Source: Oscillospiraceae bacterium (lineage in GTDB: Bacteria > Bacillota > Clostridia > Oscillospirales > Oscillospiraceae). From it: a stretch of DNA of 64,000 nucleotides. The stretch lies in assembly GCA_017436955.1 (NCBI GenBank), contig JAFSCD010000003.1:186001-250000 (forward strand). The letters are read 5' to 3'. Both the position numbers and the translations under genes were made by a program. The notes beneath the pieces were generated by a model. The model was not told the DNA's origin, searched no databases, and was given only the letters and a program-made list of their open reading frames with translations. This document shows positions 1 to 9,019 of the stretch, piece by piece; the stretch's first letter is position 1; the number at the start of each line of letters is the position of its first letter.

Positions 1-241
1 TGACCAAAATCCTCTGTTTCTTCGTTAAAGTGAATGCGATCAGGCAGCCCAGCGCAGAGGAAGCCAGCACCGCACAATGCGCCCCCAAGCCTGCGCCGTC
101 CATAGGCACCGTTTCACACAGCACCAAATAAGCGATCAGCAGTGCGCCCAACAGAGCGGCAGCCACCGACACCGCAATGCCGATCACGATCCCCACCGGT
201 ACCGACACCCCGGCGCCGGACATTTTCCGTTTTACAGCCAT
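1..241 (-). CDS. small membrane protein, C-terminus cut by window edge
   Basis: An 80-codon reading frame starts at an ATG preceded by a strong GGGGAGAGGG ribosome site and runs off the left edge without a stop. It begins MAVKRKMSG, followed by a first hydrophobic helix (about residues 15-40, rich in Gly, Val, Ala and Ile) and a second (about 52-70), with a basic TKKQR stretch after it. Size and layout resemble the TIGR04086/YrzE group of small four-helix membrane proteins found in Clostridia, but only the first half is visible, so this assignment is tentative. It points away from the phosphohexomutase and is separated from it by a terminator. Confidence 0.6.
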   Translation of the reverse strand, partial: MAVKRKMSGAGVSVPVGIVIGIAVSVAAALLGALLIAYLVLCETVPMDGAGLGAHCAVLASSALGCLIAFTLTKKQRILV

Positions 242-282
242 AGCCCTCTCCCCTTTCGATACAAGCTATGACGCCTATGGGC

Positions 283-317
283 AAAAAATAACCGGGAGTT
301 TCCTCCCGGTTATTTTT
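283..317. terminator. intrinsic terminator after the phosphohexomutase gene
   Basis: Perfect 10-bp inverted repeat TAACCGGGAG / CTCCCGGTTA with a TTTC loop, flanked by an A-run on one side and a T-run on the other. It can stop transcription leaving the phosphohexomutase gene (minus strand). No plus-strand gene needs it here. Confidence 0.85.
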
Positions 318-324
318 CAGTATC

Positions 325-2019
325 TTACTGTGCCATCTGCGCCGCGCAGGCATTGAGAAGCGCTTTCGCGTCCTCCTCGGTCTTGCCCACAGCGGTGTAG
401 TAGAATTTTACCTTCGGCTCGGTACCGGAGGGTCGCGCGATGACGCTGCCGCGGTCACCCAGCAGCAGCTCCAGCACATTGGACTTGGGCAGATGGATCT
501 GTGTGGACTCGCCGGTTTCCAGATCGGTAGCCAGGCTGATCTTATAATCCCGGACAGCCGTGACCTTAGCGCCGCCGATGGTGACAGGAACATTCTCACG
601 CAGATCGGCCATCATTTTGGCAGCCTTCTCCATGGCGTCAGCGCCGGTAAGCTCAATGCTCTGCACGTGCGCCAGGTAGTAGCCAAACTTGGCATACAGA
701 GCCTCCAGGGCATCGATGATGGTCATTCCGGAATTCTTAAGCGACGCTGCCATCTCGCACACCAGCATGGAAGCGACGACCGCATCCTTATCCCGTGCGT
801 AGGTACCCTTCAGGTAGCCGCAGCTTTCCTCAAAGCCAAAGACGAATTTATTCTCCTGACCCTTCTGCTCCAGCTCCAGGATCTCACCGCCGATGTACTT
901 AAAGCCCGTCAGCACGCTCTTCATCTCAATGTCGTAATATGCCGCGATACGGTCAGCCAAAGGCGAGGAAACGATGCTGCGCACCGCCTCTGCACCCTCC
1001 GGCAGATCGCCACGGGCAGTTCTGGCTTTGAGTATGTAATCCAGCAGCATAAAGCCCAGCTCGTTGCCGGATAGCTTGCGGAAGCCATCACCGCAGGGTA
1101 CGGCGATCGCAACACGGTCCGCATCCGGGTCAGTGCCGATGATCACATCGCAGGGTGCCGTCAATGCCACCTTGTAGCTCTCATTCAGGGCGGCATCCGT
1201 CTCGGGATTGGGATACTCGCAGGTCTTAAAATCGCCGTCAGGCTTCTCCTGACAGCCCACAACCGTAATATTGACGCCCAGGCGACCCAATACCTCTCGG
1301 ACAGGCTCATTACCGGTACCGCAAAGCGGCGTGTAAACGATGTTCAAGCCAGCGGTGCGGAGCATTTCAGGATTTACCGCCTCTGCAAGGACGGTTTCAT
1401 AGTAGCTTTCCCAAATATCCTGCCCGATGTAGTGGATCAGGCCTTCTGCCATATAATTGTCAAAGCTCTTGGTTTCCGGCACGAAGAACGGAATTTGGGA
1501 GATCTTTTCGGTAACCACCGCAGCCGGCTCGTCGGTCATCTGACAGCCGTCGGGACCGTAGCATTTGACGCCGTTATATGCGCCGGCATTGTGGCTGGCG
1601 GAGATCACGATACCGCAGCCGCACCGGAGCTTTCGGACGGCGAAGCTGAGCATCGGAGTGGGTGCCAGCCGGTCATACAGCCAGGTCTCGATACCGGATT
1701 CCGCAAAGGCAACCGCGCAGATTTCCGCGAAAAGCTGGGAATTATGCCGGGAATCGTAGCCGATCGCGGCTTTCTTCGGCAAATCAGTAGTAACCAGCCA
1801 GGCTGCCATACCCTGCGCCGCTCTGCGCACCGTATAGCGATTCAGCCGGTTGCTGCCAACGCCCATAATACCACGCATACCGGCGGTGCCAAACTGCAGA
1901 TCGCTGCCGAAGCGACCCTTCAGCTCTTCTTCGTTTCCGCTCAATGCCGCAAGCTCCGCCTTAACATCCTCCGGCAGATCAGCAGCACACCAAAACTGAT
2001 AACGTTCCAAGTAATTCAT
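325..2019 (-). CDS. pgcA: phospho-sugar mutase (phosphoglucomutase/phosphomannomutase family)
   Basis: Interconverts hexose 1- and 6-phosphates through a phosphoserine intermediate, feeding UDP-glucose and envelope sugars. The 564 residues match the length of Bacillus PgcA-type enzymes. The four family signatures are visible: the FGTAGMRG opening near residue 43, the phosphoserine loop ISASHNAGAYNG near 140, the metal loop GTDPDADRVAI, the sugar-binding GFEESCGYLKG, and the C-terminal phosphate-binding RPSGTEPKVKF. The start has an AGGAGG site. A terminator-like hairpin lies only about 30 bases upstream, so the gene probably depends on read-through from the coaD side or on a promoter I cannot see. 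The exact sugar specificity cannot be read from sequence. Confidence 0.9.
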   Translation of the reverse strand: MNYLERYQFWCAADLPEDVKAELAALSGNEEELKGRFGSDLQFGTAGMRGIMGVGSNRLNRYTVRRAAQGMAAWLVTTDLPKKAAIGYDSRHNSQLFAEICAVAFAESGIETWLYDRLAPTPMLSFAVRKLRCGCGIVISASHNAGAYNGVKCYGPDGCQMTDEPAAVVTEKISQIPFFVPETKSFDNYMAEGLIHYIGQDIWESYYETVLAEAVNPEMLRTAGLNIVYTPLCGTGNEPVREVLGRLGVNITVVGCQEKPDGDFKTCEYPNPETDAALNESYKVALTAPCDVIIGTDPDADRVAIAVPCGDGFRKLSGNELGFMLLDYILKARTARGDLPEGAEAVRSIVSSPLADRIAAYYDIEMKSVLTGFKYIGGEILELEQKGQENKFVFGFEESCGYLKGTYARDKDAVVASMLVCEMAASLKNSGMTIIDALEALYAKFGYYLAHVQSIELTGADAMEKAAKMMADLRENVPVTIGGAKVTAVRDYKISLATDLETGESTQIHLPKSNVLELLLGDRGSVIARPSGTEPKVKFYYTAVGKTEEDAKALLNACAAQMAQ

Positions 2020-2047
2020 ACCGTTCCTCCTGGTTCCGAATTTTGAA

Positions 2048-2082
2048 AAAGACAGCCCAACTTTTCAGTTTGAGCTGTCTTT
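2048..2082 (-). terminator. terminator-like hairpin between the coiled-coil gene and the phosphohexomutase
   Basis: Reading the minus strand, AAAGACAGC...GCTGTCTTT forms a stem (extended by CAAACT/AGTTG with one bulge and a GAAA loop) followed by a short T-run. It ends about 28 bases before the next start codon, so it looks like a partial terminator that lets some transcripts through. Confidence 0.65.
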
Positions 2083-2098
2083 ATAGATACAAATTAAA

Positions 2099-2578
2099 TC
2101 AGGCTTCCTCGCTCTTGCTCTCGGTCAGGGCGCGGAAACGGGCACGGGTCTCACGGACATCTGCCAGAGACTGTGCAATGGTCTCCTCGGTAGCACGCAG
2201 AGCATCGTCCATATAGGCGTTGCTTGCCTGCTTCAGCTGCTCGATACGGGTCTGGGCGGCCTCGATCATTTCCTGGCACTTGCGCTTTGCTTCCTGATAG
2301 ATAGCCTGCTCGGAAACCAGCTCGTCTGCCTTCTGCTGTGCCTCACGGACAATGCCTTCCGCCTCACGGCGAGCCTGACCGATCAGTTCGTTGCGGGATT
2401 CAACAATAGCACGGGACTGCTTCAGCTCAGCCGGCATCTGGGCAATGATCTCGTCCAGCATGTCCAGGACCTTGTCGCGCTCCAGGATGCACTTGTCCGC
2501 ACCCAGAGGCAGTGCCCGGGCGTCCTCGACCAGGGTGTACAGTGCACTGATGATATCTTCAATGTGCTGCTCGTTCAT
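2099..2578 (-). CDS. DivIVA-like coiled-coil protein downstream of coaD
   Basis: A 159-residue, charged, almost wholly helical protein with no membrane segment. Residues about 60-150 form a long coiled coil rich in Ala, Glu, Gln and Arg (for example QARREAEGIVREAQQKADEL), typical of DivIVA/GpsB-like or ATPase-subunit-H-like proteins. Such proteins often sit beside coaD in Clostridia, but the role is unknown. The ATG overlaps the coaD stop in an ATGA, and its GGAGGA site is inside the last coaD codons, so translation is coupled. A function in cell-pole or envelope organisation is only an inference. Confidence 0.7.
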   Translation of the reverse strand: MNEQHIEDIISALYTLVEDARALPLGADKCILERDKVLDMLDEIIAQMPAELKQSRAIVESRNELIGQARREAEGIVREAQQKADELVSEQAIYQEAKRKCQEMIEAAQTRIEQLKQASNAYMDDALRATEETIAQSLADVRETRARFRALTESKSEEA

Positions 2579-3078
2579 TTTCTATTTCCTCCTTGATGTA
2601 TGGTAGATACACGTTTTTTGAATTCCTCTATAATCTGCTCCGGCAGGAAGTCTGACAGGTCCACATCGTATGCGCCCAGTTCCTTCACCGTGCTGGAGCT
2701 TAGATACATATATTGATGCTCGGCGGTCAGGAACATGGTATCCAGATTGGGATTGATCTTATGATTGATCAGCGCCATCTGGAACTCGTTCTCGAAATCC
2801 GAGCCGGCACGCAGACCCTTGACGATCACGCAGCCGCCCTTGCGCCGGGCGTAGTCTGCCAGCAGCTCATTGGAGCTGTCCACCTCCACATTGGGAATAT
2901 CGGAGGTGACCTTGCGGATCATATCCACCCGCTCCTGCTGTGAAAACATGGGATTTTTACCGGCATTAACCATAACGCAAACGATCAGCCGGTCGAAGAT
3001 ATTTGCCGCTCTGCGGATTATATTCAAATGTCCGCTGGTAACCGGGTCAAAGCTGCCCGGATAGATGGCGATCTTCAT
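2575..3078 (-). CDS. coaD: phosphopantetheine adenylyltransferase
   Basis: Transfers AMP from ATP to 4'-phosphopantetheine in the fourth step of coenzyme A synthesis. The 167-residue length is standard. The nucleotidyltransferase signature YPGSFDPVTSGH is at residues 5-16, and the second nucleotide-binding motif YLSSSTVKE lies near 125-135. It sits 3 bases after rsmD, the usual pairing in Firmicutes, and overlaps the following coiled-coil gene by 4 bases, so the three form an operon. Confidence 0.97.
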   Translation of the reverse strand: MKIAIYPGSFDPVTSGHLNIIRRAANIFDRLIVCVMVNAGKNPMFSQQERVDMIRKVTSDIPNVEVDSSNELLADYARRKGGCVIVKGLRAGSDFENEFQMALINHKINPNLDTMFLTAEHQYMYLSSSTVKELGAYDVDLSDFLPEQIIEEFKKRVSTIHQGGNRK

Positions 3079-3081
3079 ATC

Positions 3082-3624
3082 CTAGTCCTTTCGGTACAGG
3101 GTCAGTAATGTTTGGCCGTATTTATAGTCTTTGGAACGGGAATAGCCGGAAAATTCGCACAAAAGCGCCTTTCCCGCAGGGCGTTCCGCAACTATTATAC
3201 CACCAGATTCCAAAATGTCAATTTCCGTTATCATTTTTAGTGCATTTTCTAAAAAAACTTCTGCATAAGGCGGATCCAGCAGGATCAGGTCGAATTTCTG
3301 CCGGCAGCGCCGCAGATAGTCCGCATAATCGCTGCGGATGACTTGGGCATCCCCTTCCAGCCTGCAACGGCGCAGATTTTCCCTGATGAGCTGATTCGCC
3401 TTCTCGTCCGCATCCACGAACACCGCGCTTTTTGCGCCACGGCTCAAAGCTTCGATGCCCAACTGACCGGTACCGCCAAATAAGTCCAGCACCCGGGAAT
3501 TGGGGACGTCAAACTGGATAATGCTGAACAGCGCTTCCTTTACCCGGTCGGTTGTGGGTCTGGTTTTCAGCCCATCCGGGGTCTTTAGCTGTACGCCCCG
3601 GGCTTTTCCGGTGATCACACGCAT
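3082..3624 (-). CDS. rsmD: 16S rRNA (guanine(966)-N2)-methyltransferase
   Basis: Methylates G966 of 16S rRNA with S-adenosylmethionine during 30S assembly. The 180 residues show the RsmD N-terminus (MRVITGKARG), the SAM-binding loop LDLFGGTGQLGIEAL near residue 46 and the N2-amino methyltransferase motif LLDPPYAE near 117. It lies 2 bases downstream of uvrC and 3 bases upstream of coaD, so it is co-transcribed with both. Confidence 0.95.
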   Translation of the reverse strand: MRVITGKARGVQLKTPDGLKTRPTTDRVKEALFSIIQFDVPNSRVLDLFGGTGQLGIEALSRGAKSAVFVDADEKANQLIRENLRRCRLEGDAQVIRSDYADYLRRCRQKFDLILLDPPYAEVFLENALKMITEIDILESGGIIVAERPAGKALLCEFSGYSRSKDYKYGQTLLTLYRKD

Positions 3625-3626
3625 AT

Positions 3627-5447
3627 TCAGGCATCTCCTTCCGGGTGAAAATGTTGATACACCGCCGTGGCGGCATCCGCAGGCAAAATACGCATCAGCT
3701 CCTCAATGGAGGCTTTGCCGATATTCGCCAGGCTCTTAAAGGTCTTCAGCAGCATTTGCTTGCGCTTGGCGCCAATGCCTACAATGCCGTCCAGCTGAGA
3801 ATACTGCAGCCGCTTGCTGCGCAGATGCCGGTGATAACGGATTGCAAAATTATGGGTATGCTCCTGAATATTGCCGATCAGGGCGAATACCGCCAGCTGA
3901 TTGGTAATAGCGATCTCCTCCCCTTCCGGGGTCACCAGCGCCCGTGTACGGTGGCGGTCATCCTTGACCATACCGAACACCGGGAAGGAAAGATCAAGCT
4001 CTCTGAGGGCATCCACAGCCACATTGGCGTGGTTGATACCGCCGTCGATCAGCAGAAGGTCCGGAGCGGACTCAAAGCCCCTGTCCCCTGCCTTATAATG
4101 GGCAAATCTGCGCAGGATCACCTGGCGCATAGAGGCGTAGTCATCCTGATCGGTCAAGCCCTCCAGCTTGAAGCGCTTGTAATCACTGCTTTTAGGCTTT
4201 CCGTCCTGAAATACCACCATACTGGCAACGATATCCGTGCCGGAAATATTGGAGATATCAAAGGATTCTATTCTCGCCGGCGGTGCCATATTCAGCATTT
4301 TACCCAACAACGCCAGCGTCGCGGAAACACGTTCTTCCTTACCGGTTACCCGGTTTGCCTCCTCAAAGGCATTTTTGACAGAAAGTTCCACCAAACGTCT
4401 GTTCTCACCGCGCTGTGGAATCAGGATCCTTGTAGCGCTGCCGAACTGCTGCTGCAAAAATTGCGCAAAAAGTTCGCTGTCTTCCACCTTAAAGGGTAAA
4501 AGTATCCGTTTTGGCGCCAAACCGCGGCTGATATAGTACTGTTTGAGTAAGCTGGAAACAGCGGCTTCTTTATCATCCGGCACAGAAAGAATCTCGTAAT
4601 CCTTATCCAGAAGATCGCCGCCGCGGAAATGCAGCACCGCAAAGCAGGCCTTGCTCTCGGTCTCGGCATAGCCGATCACGTCGGTATCCGCCAATGCGCC
4701 TGCCGTAACATTCTGCTTTTGCCGAAGCTGCTCCACGGCATTCAGCCGGTCACGCAGGGCAGCTGCCCGCTCAAATTCCAGATCATCAGAGGCTTCCAGC
4801 ATTTGCGTGCGGATCTCATCGGCAACCTGCTTGTAGTTGCCAAGCAAAAGCTGTCTTGCCTGTTCCATCATACAGCGATACTGCTCCTGGGTTCTGTCGG
4901 GCATACACCAGCCGGCGCATTGATTCATGTGGTAATTCAGGCACGGTCTGCCCTTGCCGATATCCCGGGGAAATTCACGACTGCAGTTGGGCAGCTTCAG
5001 GGTGCTGCGGATGGCCTCCAGAACGCTTTGGGTCACACTTCTGCTGCCGTAGGGACCAAAATAGGAAGCGCCGTCATTTGCCAGCTTGCTGACAAGCGAC
5101 AGTTTGGGATACGCTTCACGCATATCCAGCCGCAGGTACGGATAGCCCTTGTCATCCTTCAGCAGGATATTATACTTGGGCATATGCCGCTTGATCAGAG
5201 AACATTCCAGCACCAGCGCTTCAAATTCCGACGCGGCGATGATCACATCGAAATGGTCGATCTTCGACACCATGATCCGGGTCTTGGGCGAATGGGACAC
5301 CGTATCCACAAAATACTGGCTGACACGGTTTTTCAGCTTCTTCGCCTTACCGACATAGATCACCTTGTCCGACTTGTCGCGCATGATATAAACACCGGGC
5401 TGCATCGGCAGGCTCCGTGCTTTTTCCTTCAACTGGTCAAAAGTCAT
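3627..5447 (-). CDS. uvrC: excinuclease ABC subunit C
   Basis: Makes both incisions around a lesion in UvrABC nucleotide excision repair. The 606 residues carry the N-terminal GIY-YIG domain (GVYIMRD...VIYVGKAKKLKNR, residues 18-45), a UVR motif with the EFERAAALRDRL helix near 215-230, the RNase H-like 3' half (LLIDGGINHANVA) and a C-terminal helix-hairpin-helix (GIVGIGAKRKQMLL). Its GGAG ribosome site directly follows the T-run of a terminator-like hairpin. Expression therefore probably relies on read-through from the HPr-like gene or an unseen promoter. Confidence 0.97.
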   Translation of the reverse strand: MTFDQLKEKARSLPMQPGVYIMRDKSDKVIYVGKAKKLKNRVSQYFVDTVSHSPKTRIMVSKIDHFDVIIAASEFEALVLECSLIKRHMPKYNILLKDDKGYPYLRLDMREAYPKLSLVSKLANDGASYFGPYGSRSVTQSVLEAIRSTLKLPNCSREFPRDIGKGRPCLNYHMNQCAGWCMPDRTQEQYRCMMEQARQLLLGNYKQVADEIRTQMLEASDDLEFERAAALRDRLNAVEQLRQKQNVTAGALADTDVIGYAETESKACFAVLHFRGGDLLDKDYEILSVPDDKEAAVSSLLKQYYISRGLAPKRILLPFKVEDSELFAQFLQQQFGSATRILIPQRGENRRLVELSVKNAFEEANRVTGKEERVSATLALLGKMLNMAPPARIESFDISNISGTDIVASMVVFQDGKPKSSDYKRFKLEGLTDQDDYASMRQVILRRFAHYKAGDRGFESAPDLLLIDGGINHANVAVDALRELDLSFPVFGMVKDDRHRTRALVTPEGEEIAITNQLAVFALIGNIQEHTHNFAIRYHRHLRSKRLQYSQLDGIVGIGAKRKQMLLKTFKSLANIGKASIEELMRILPADAATAVYQHFHPEGDA

Positions 5448-5457
5448 ATCTTACTCC

Positions 5458-5496
5458 AAAAAAGTTCCGCCCCAATGCTTTTTCGCATTGAGGCGG
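5458..5496 (-). terminator. intrinsic terminator between the HPr-like gene and uvrC
   Basis: On the minus strand CCGCCTCAATGC and GCATTGGGGCGG pair around a GAAAAA loop, followed by AACTTTTTT. The T-run merges directly into the uvrC ribosome site, so it would attenuate rather than isolate uvrC. Confidence 0.8.
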
Positions 5497-5512
5497 TTTT
5501 GCACACAGCTAA

Positions 5513-5773
5513 TCAGTATACATCCTGCTGGAGCATCGTCTCCAGCGCGTTCACAGCCGCCTCCGCATCAGTGCCGTCGGCAGACAGTGTAACGACTGCG
5601 CCGGTAATGATGCCCATGGACATAATGCCGAGCAGGCTCTTGGCGTTCATTTTCCGGCTGCCGGATTCCAGCCAAACACTGCTTTCGAATTCGTTGGCCT
5701 TCTGCACAAAATATGTAGCCTGACGGTTATGCAAGCCGGACTCGCAGCGCACAACGACTTCCTTGATACACAT
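5513..5773 (-). CDS. HPr family phosphocarrier protein
   Basis: An 86-residue HPr-fold protein. The phosphorylatable histidine is at position 15 (SGLHNRQAT) with Arg17, and the regulatory serine is at position 46 (NAKSLLGIMSMG), exactly the numbering of Bacillus HPr. Unlike Crh it keeps His15, but the usual Ala-Arg-Pro after it is Asn-Arg-Gln. No PTS enzyme I or permease gene is nearby; the neighbours are repair genes. It could be the PTS carrier, or a second regulatory HPr acting through HPr kinase and CcpA. It has its own sigma-A promoter and terminator. Confidence 0.88.
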   Translation of the reverse strand: MCIKEVVVRCESGLHNRQATYFVQKANEFESSVWLESGSRKMNAKSLLGIMSMGIITGAVVTLSADGTDAEAAVNALETMLQQDVY

Positions 5774-5826
5774 AGTACACTCTCCTTACTGTTCTTGCTT
5801 TGTGGACACAAGATCAACCAAATACT

Positions 5827-5854
5827 ATGATAACAAATTTCACAAAAAAGTCAA
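5827..5854 (-). promoter_or_regulatory. sigma-A promoter of the HPr-like gene
   Basis: TTGACT and TATCAT with a 16-base spacer on the minus strand, about 50 bases before the start codon. The region between it and mutS2 holds nothing else I recognise. Confidence 0.65.
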
Positions 5855-5890
5855 CACCTTTTCGTCAATATGCTAAAAGCCGCCGGAAGA

Positions 5891-8266
5891 TCAGCGAAAT
5901 TCCGCTATGGTCACACCGTCTTCACCCTCGCCATATACGCCTAAACGGTAGGTTTTGATGAATTTATTGCGTTTTAGCTCCTGATGAACGGCTGCACGAA
6001 GGGTGCCGGTTCCCTTGCCGTGAATGATCCGAACAGAGGTAAGATTAGATCGCATCGCCTCATCCAGATACCTTTGCAGCACGCCGATAGCTTCGATACT
6101 GTCCATCCCTCGTAGATCGACCTCCGGGCTGAAAGCAGCCAGCTTCATCTGTCTGCCGGAGTGCTGCGGTCTGCCGCCTTTGGTCTTATAGGGATTTTCA
6201 TCCTCCAGCAGATACACCTCATCCGGCTTTGCCGACATCTTCAAAATGCCGGCCTGCAACAGATACGTGCCGTCCTTATTGATGGCGATCACACTGGCCT
6301 TGGTACCCAGCTTCAGCAGCTCCACCGTATCGCCCACCATAATGGCACGGGAAGGCTCCGGGCGTTTGACCTCCGCGCGCTGGGCACGGAGTCTGCCTTC
6401 GGCTTCGTTTAAGCCCTTGCGAAGCTCGGTCTGCCGCTGATTCATACCCTCCACGTCGCCGCTTTCGATCTGCTTGCGCAGCACCTTCAGCTCTTCCGCG
6501 GTCTTATTGGCAAGGAAACGGGCATCGTCGATGATGCGCTGGGCTTCTGCCCGGGCAGCTTCCAGCAGTTTGTCCCGCTCTGCCTGCATCTGGGCGCTGT
6601 ATTCTTCGCTCTGGTGCTTGATGCGCTCGGTCTCCGACCGCAGGCGTTCCGCTTCCAGCCGGGCAGCTTCCATCTGCTGCCGCTGGGCTTCCAGCTGGGA
6701 GAGCACATCCTCAAATTCTTTGTCGCTCTTGCCAACCAGATCGTCCGCTTCCTTCAGGATATCCTCCGACAGCCCCAGCTTCCGGGAGATGGCAAAGGCG
6801 TTAGATTTGCCCGGAATACCGATCAACAGCTTATAGGTGGGCTGCAGAGTCTCCACATTGAATTCGCAGGAGGCGTTGATAACGCCCTTGGTGCGCATAG
6901 CGTACAGCTTCAGCTCGGCGTAATGGGTGGTAGCCACTACACGGCTGTTCATTTTTCTGCAAAATTCGATCAAAGCGATCGCCAGCGCGGCACCTTCTGC
7001 CGGGTCGGTACCGGCACCAAGCTCGTCAAACAGCACCAGCGTTCTGTCATCACATTCATCCACAATGTCAACGATGGTGCGCATATGGCTGGAGAAGGTG
7101 GACAAGCTCTGGGCGATGGATTGCTCATCGCCAATGTCCGCCAGAATGGAATCGAAGGTAGACAGCTGGCTGCCATCGCCTGCCGGGATATGCAGACCAC
7201 ATTCTGCCATCAGGGTCAAAAGGCCGATGGTCTTTAAGGTGACGGTCTTACCGCCGGTGTTGGGACCGGTGATGATCATAGAGTCAAAATCCTTACCCAG
7301 CCGTACGGAAATCGGCACCACCTTCTTGGGGTCGATCAGCGGATGCCGGGCGTTGCGCAGCTCCAGAATACCGGAATCGTTCATCATCGGCTCCCAGGCA
7401 CGCATACGGTACGCCAGCTTCGCTTTGGCGAAGATCACATCCAGCTGCACCAAAAGCTGCACATTCAGCGTAATGTCATCCCGGTGGGCAGCTGCCTCGG
7501 CAGAAAGCTCTGCCAGAATCCGCTCGATCTCCTTCTTTTCCTTAAATTCCAGGTCACGCAGCGCGTTATTGGCGTTCACGGCGGACATAGGCTCTACAAA
7601 ATACGTCGAGCCGGTGGCGGATACATCGTGTACCAGACCGGGAACGTCACCGCGATGCTCGCTCTTTACCGGCACCACGTAGCGCCCCTGGCGAATGGTA
7701 ATGATGGGCTCCTGCAGGTACTTTGCGTAAGCAGGCGACGAGATCATCCGCTGCAGACTTTCCTTGATCTTACCTGCCTCGATGCGCTTGTGGCGACGGA
7801 TATCCGCAAGGGTCGGGCTGGCGTTGTCCGCAATTTCTTCCTCGGACAAAATCGCGCCGCTGATGCGATCCTCCAGATATTTATTGGCGGTCAGCGCCTG
7901 AAACAGTGGATCAAGGACGGTTGCCTTGTCCTCCTCATCGCCGTAGCTTTTCATATTTCTCGCGCAGCGCAAAACCGTCGCGATATGCAAAAGCTCAACC
8001 GGCTGCAGGCATCCGCCCCGGTCAGCCCGCTCTAAAGAAGCGGAAACATCAGTCACGCCGGAAAAGGACGGATTCCCCTTCCGGGTGCAGATATCCGATG
8101 CGGCGGTCGTCTGCTCCAGCAGCGCCTTTACCTCCGCAAGATCGGAGGTCGGGCGCAGCCCCAGGCAGGCATCCTTGCCGGCGCTGCTTCCCGCGCAGGC
8201 TGCAAGCTGCGCAAGGATCTGATCCAGCTCCAGCTTTATCAGTGATTTATCGTATAATTCAGACAT
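5891..8266 (-). CDS. mutS2: endonuclease MutS2 with C-terminal Smr domain
   Basis: MutS-family ATPase lacking the mismatch-recognition domain. Family members act on branched recombination intermediates, and in Bacillus on collided ribosomes. The 791 residues show a MutS-like core, the Walker A loop GPNTGGKT at 334-341, the Walker B/signature DELGAGTDPAEGAAL, a long coiled coil (about 510-640), a KOW-like stretch near 645-690 and the Smr nuclease domain from about 715 with LRGMDSIEA and HGKGTG (749-754). It starts 9 bases after recO, so it belongs to the yqfC-to-mutS2 run. Confidence 0.96.
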   Translation of the reverse strand: MSELYDKSLIKLELDQILAQLAACAGSSAGKDACLGLRPTSDLAEVKALLEQTTAASDICTRKGNPSFSGVTDVSASLERADRGGCLQPVELLHIATVLRCARNMKSYGDEEDKATVLDPLFQALTANKYLEDRISGAILSEEEIADNASPTLADIRRHKRIEAGKIKESLQRMISSPAYAKYLQEPIITIRQGRYVVPVKSEHRGDVPGLVHDVSATGSTYFVEPMSAVNANNALRDLEFKEKKEIERILAELSAEAAAHRDDITLNVQLLVQLDVIFAKAKLAYRMRAWEPMMNDSGILELRNARHPLIDPKKVVPISVRLGKDFDSMIITGPNTGGKTVTLKTIGLLTLMAECGLHIPAGDGSQLSTFDSILADIGDEQSIAQSLSTFSSHMRTIVDIVDECDDRTLVLFDELGAGTDPAEGAALAIALIEFCRKMNSRVVATTHYAELKLYAMRTKGVINASCEFNVETLQPTYKLLIGIPGKSNAFAISRKLGLSEDILKEADDLVGKSDKEFEDVLSQLEAQRQQMEAARLEAERLRSETERIKHQSEEYSAQMQAERDKLLEAARAEAQRIIDDARFLANKTAEELKVLRKQIESGDVEGMNQRQTELRKGLNEAEGRLRAQRAEVKRPEPSRAIMVGDTVELLKLGTKASVIAINKDGTYLLQAGILKMSAKPDEVYLLEDENPYKTKGGRPQHSGRQMKLAAFSPEVDLRGMDSIEAIGVLQRYLDEAMRSNLTSVRIIHGKGTGTLRAAVHQELKRNKFIKTYRLGVYGEGEDGVTIAEFR

Positions 8267-8275
8267 AGTCTACTC

Positions 8276-9019
8276 CTAAATGTAAAGGGATTTGTAAAAA
8301 TCCAGTGTGGAAAAGCTCCGCTCCAGCTGCGTTGTCAGGTAGGCTTCCGTCAGGTGAGCAAGCTGCTCCATATTCTCCTCCCCCAGGCTGAAGGAAAACA
8401 GCTTTCTGGGGTCACAAAACGCTATGTAACGCATCGCAGACACGATGCCGGGATTCACCGGCAAACGCAGACCGTCGGAATCGTGGCTTCTGCAGTGGCT
8501 ACATTCCAAAGTGCCGGCGGAAATATCAAACCGATCCGGCAGTTCATTTCCGCAGGCGTGACATCCAGAAATATCCGGCATATAGCCTGCAAGGCAGGCA
8601 GAGCGCAGCTCAAAAACCGCCTTCACCGTATTTTCCGGCAGATTCAGGGCGGAGATGGCGTGCAGGCAGTTCAGCACCAGGCTTAAAAGCTCCGGATTGG
8701 GCAGATCCTCCTGGGAAAGCACCTCGGTTACCTGGCAGAAATAGGTGGCAAGCGCCAGCTTCGTAATATCCCGGCGCAGACTTTGAAACAGCTCCACAGA
8801 GGTCGCCTCGTTGACGGTATACATACCCTTGTACTCAAACAGCGTATACGAGCCGTATGCCAGAAGCTGACAGGGCGCGATCAACGGGCTGTTGCGCCGG
8901 CGCAGACCCCGGGCCTTCACTGTCAGCTTTCCGTAATTCGGCGTCAGTAGTGTCAGCAGCGCATCATGGTCATTGTAATCCGTGACCCTCAGCACCAGCC
9001 CCTGCGTCGTCAAATACAT
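8276..9019 (-). CDS. recO: DNA repair and recombination protein RecO
   Basis: Loads RecA onto SSB-coated single-stranded DNA with RecR in the RecFOR pathway. The 247 residues begin with the OB-fold sequence (TTQGLVLRVTDYNDHD...LTPNYGKLTVKARG) and contain the zinc-binding pair CHACGN...LECSHC near 150-175. A GGAGG site lies 6 bases before the ATG. The start falls inside the 3' end of the upstream yqzL frame, a 50-base overlap. Confidence 0.95.
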   Translation of the reverse strand: MYLTTQGLVLRVTDYNDHDALLTLLTPNYGKLTVKARGLRRRNSPLIAPCQLLAYGSYTLFEYKGMYTVNEATSVELFQSLRRDITKLALATYFCQVTEVLSQEDLPNPELLSLVLNCLHAISALNLPENTVKAVFELRSACLAGYMPDISGCHACGNELPDRFDISAGTLECSHCRSHDSDGLRLPVNPGIVSAMRYIAFCDPRKLFSFSLGEENMEQLAHLTEAYLTTQLERSFSTLDFYKSLYI

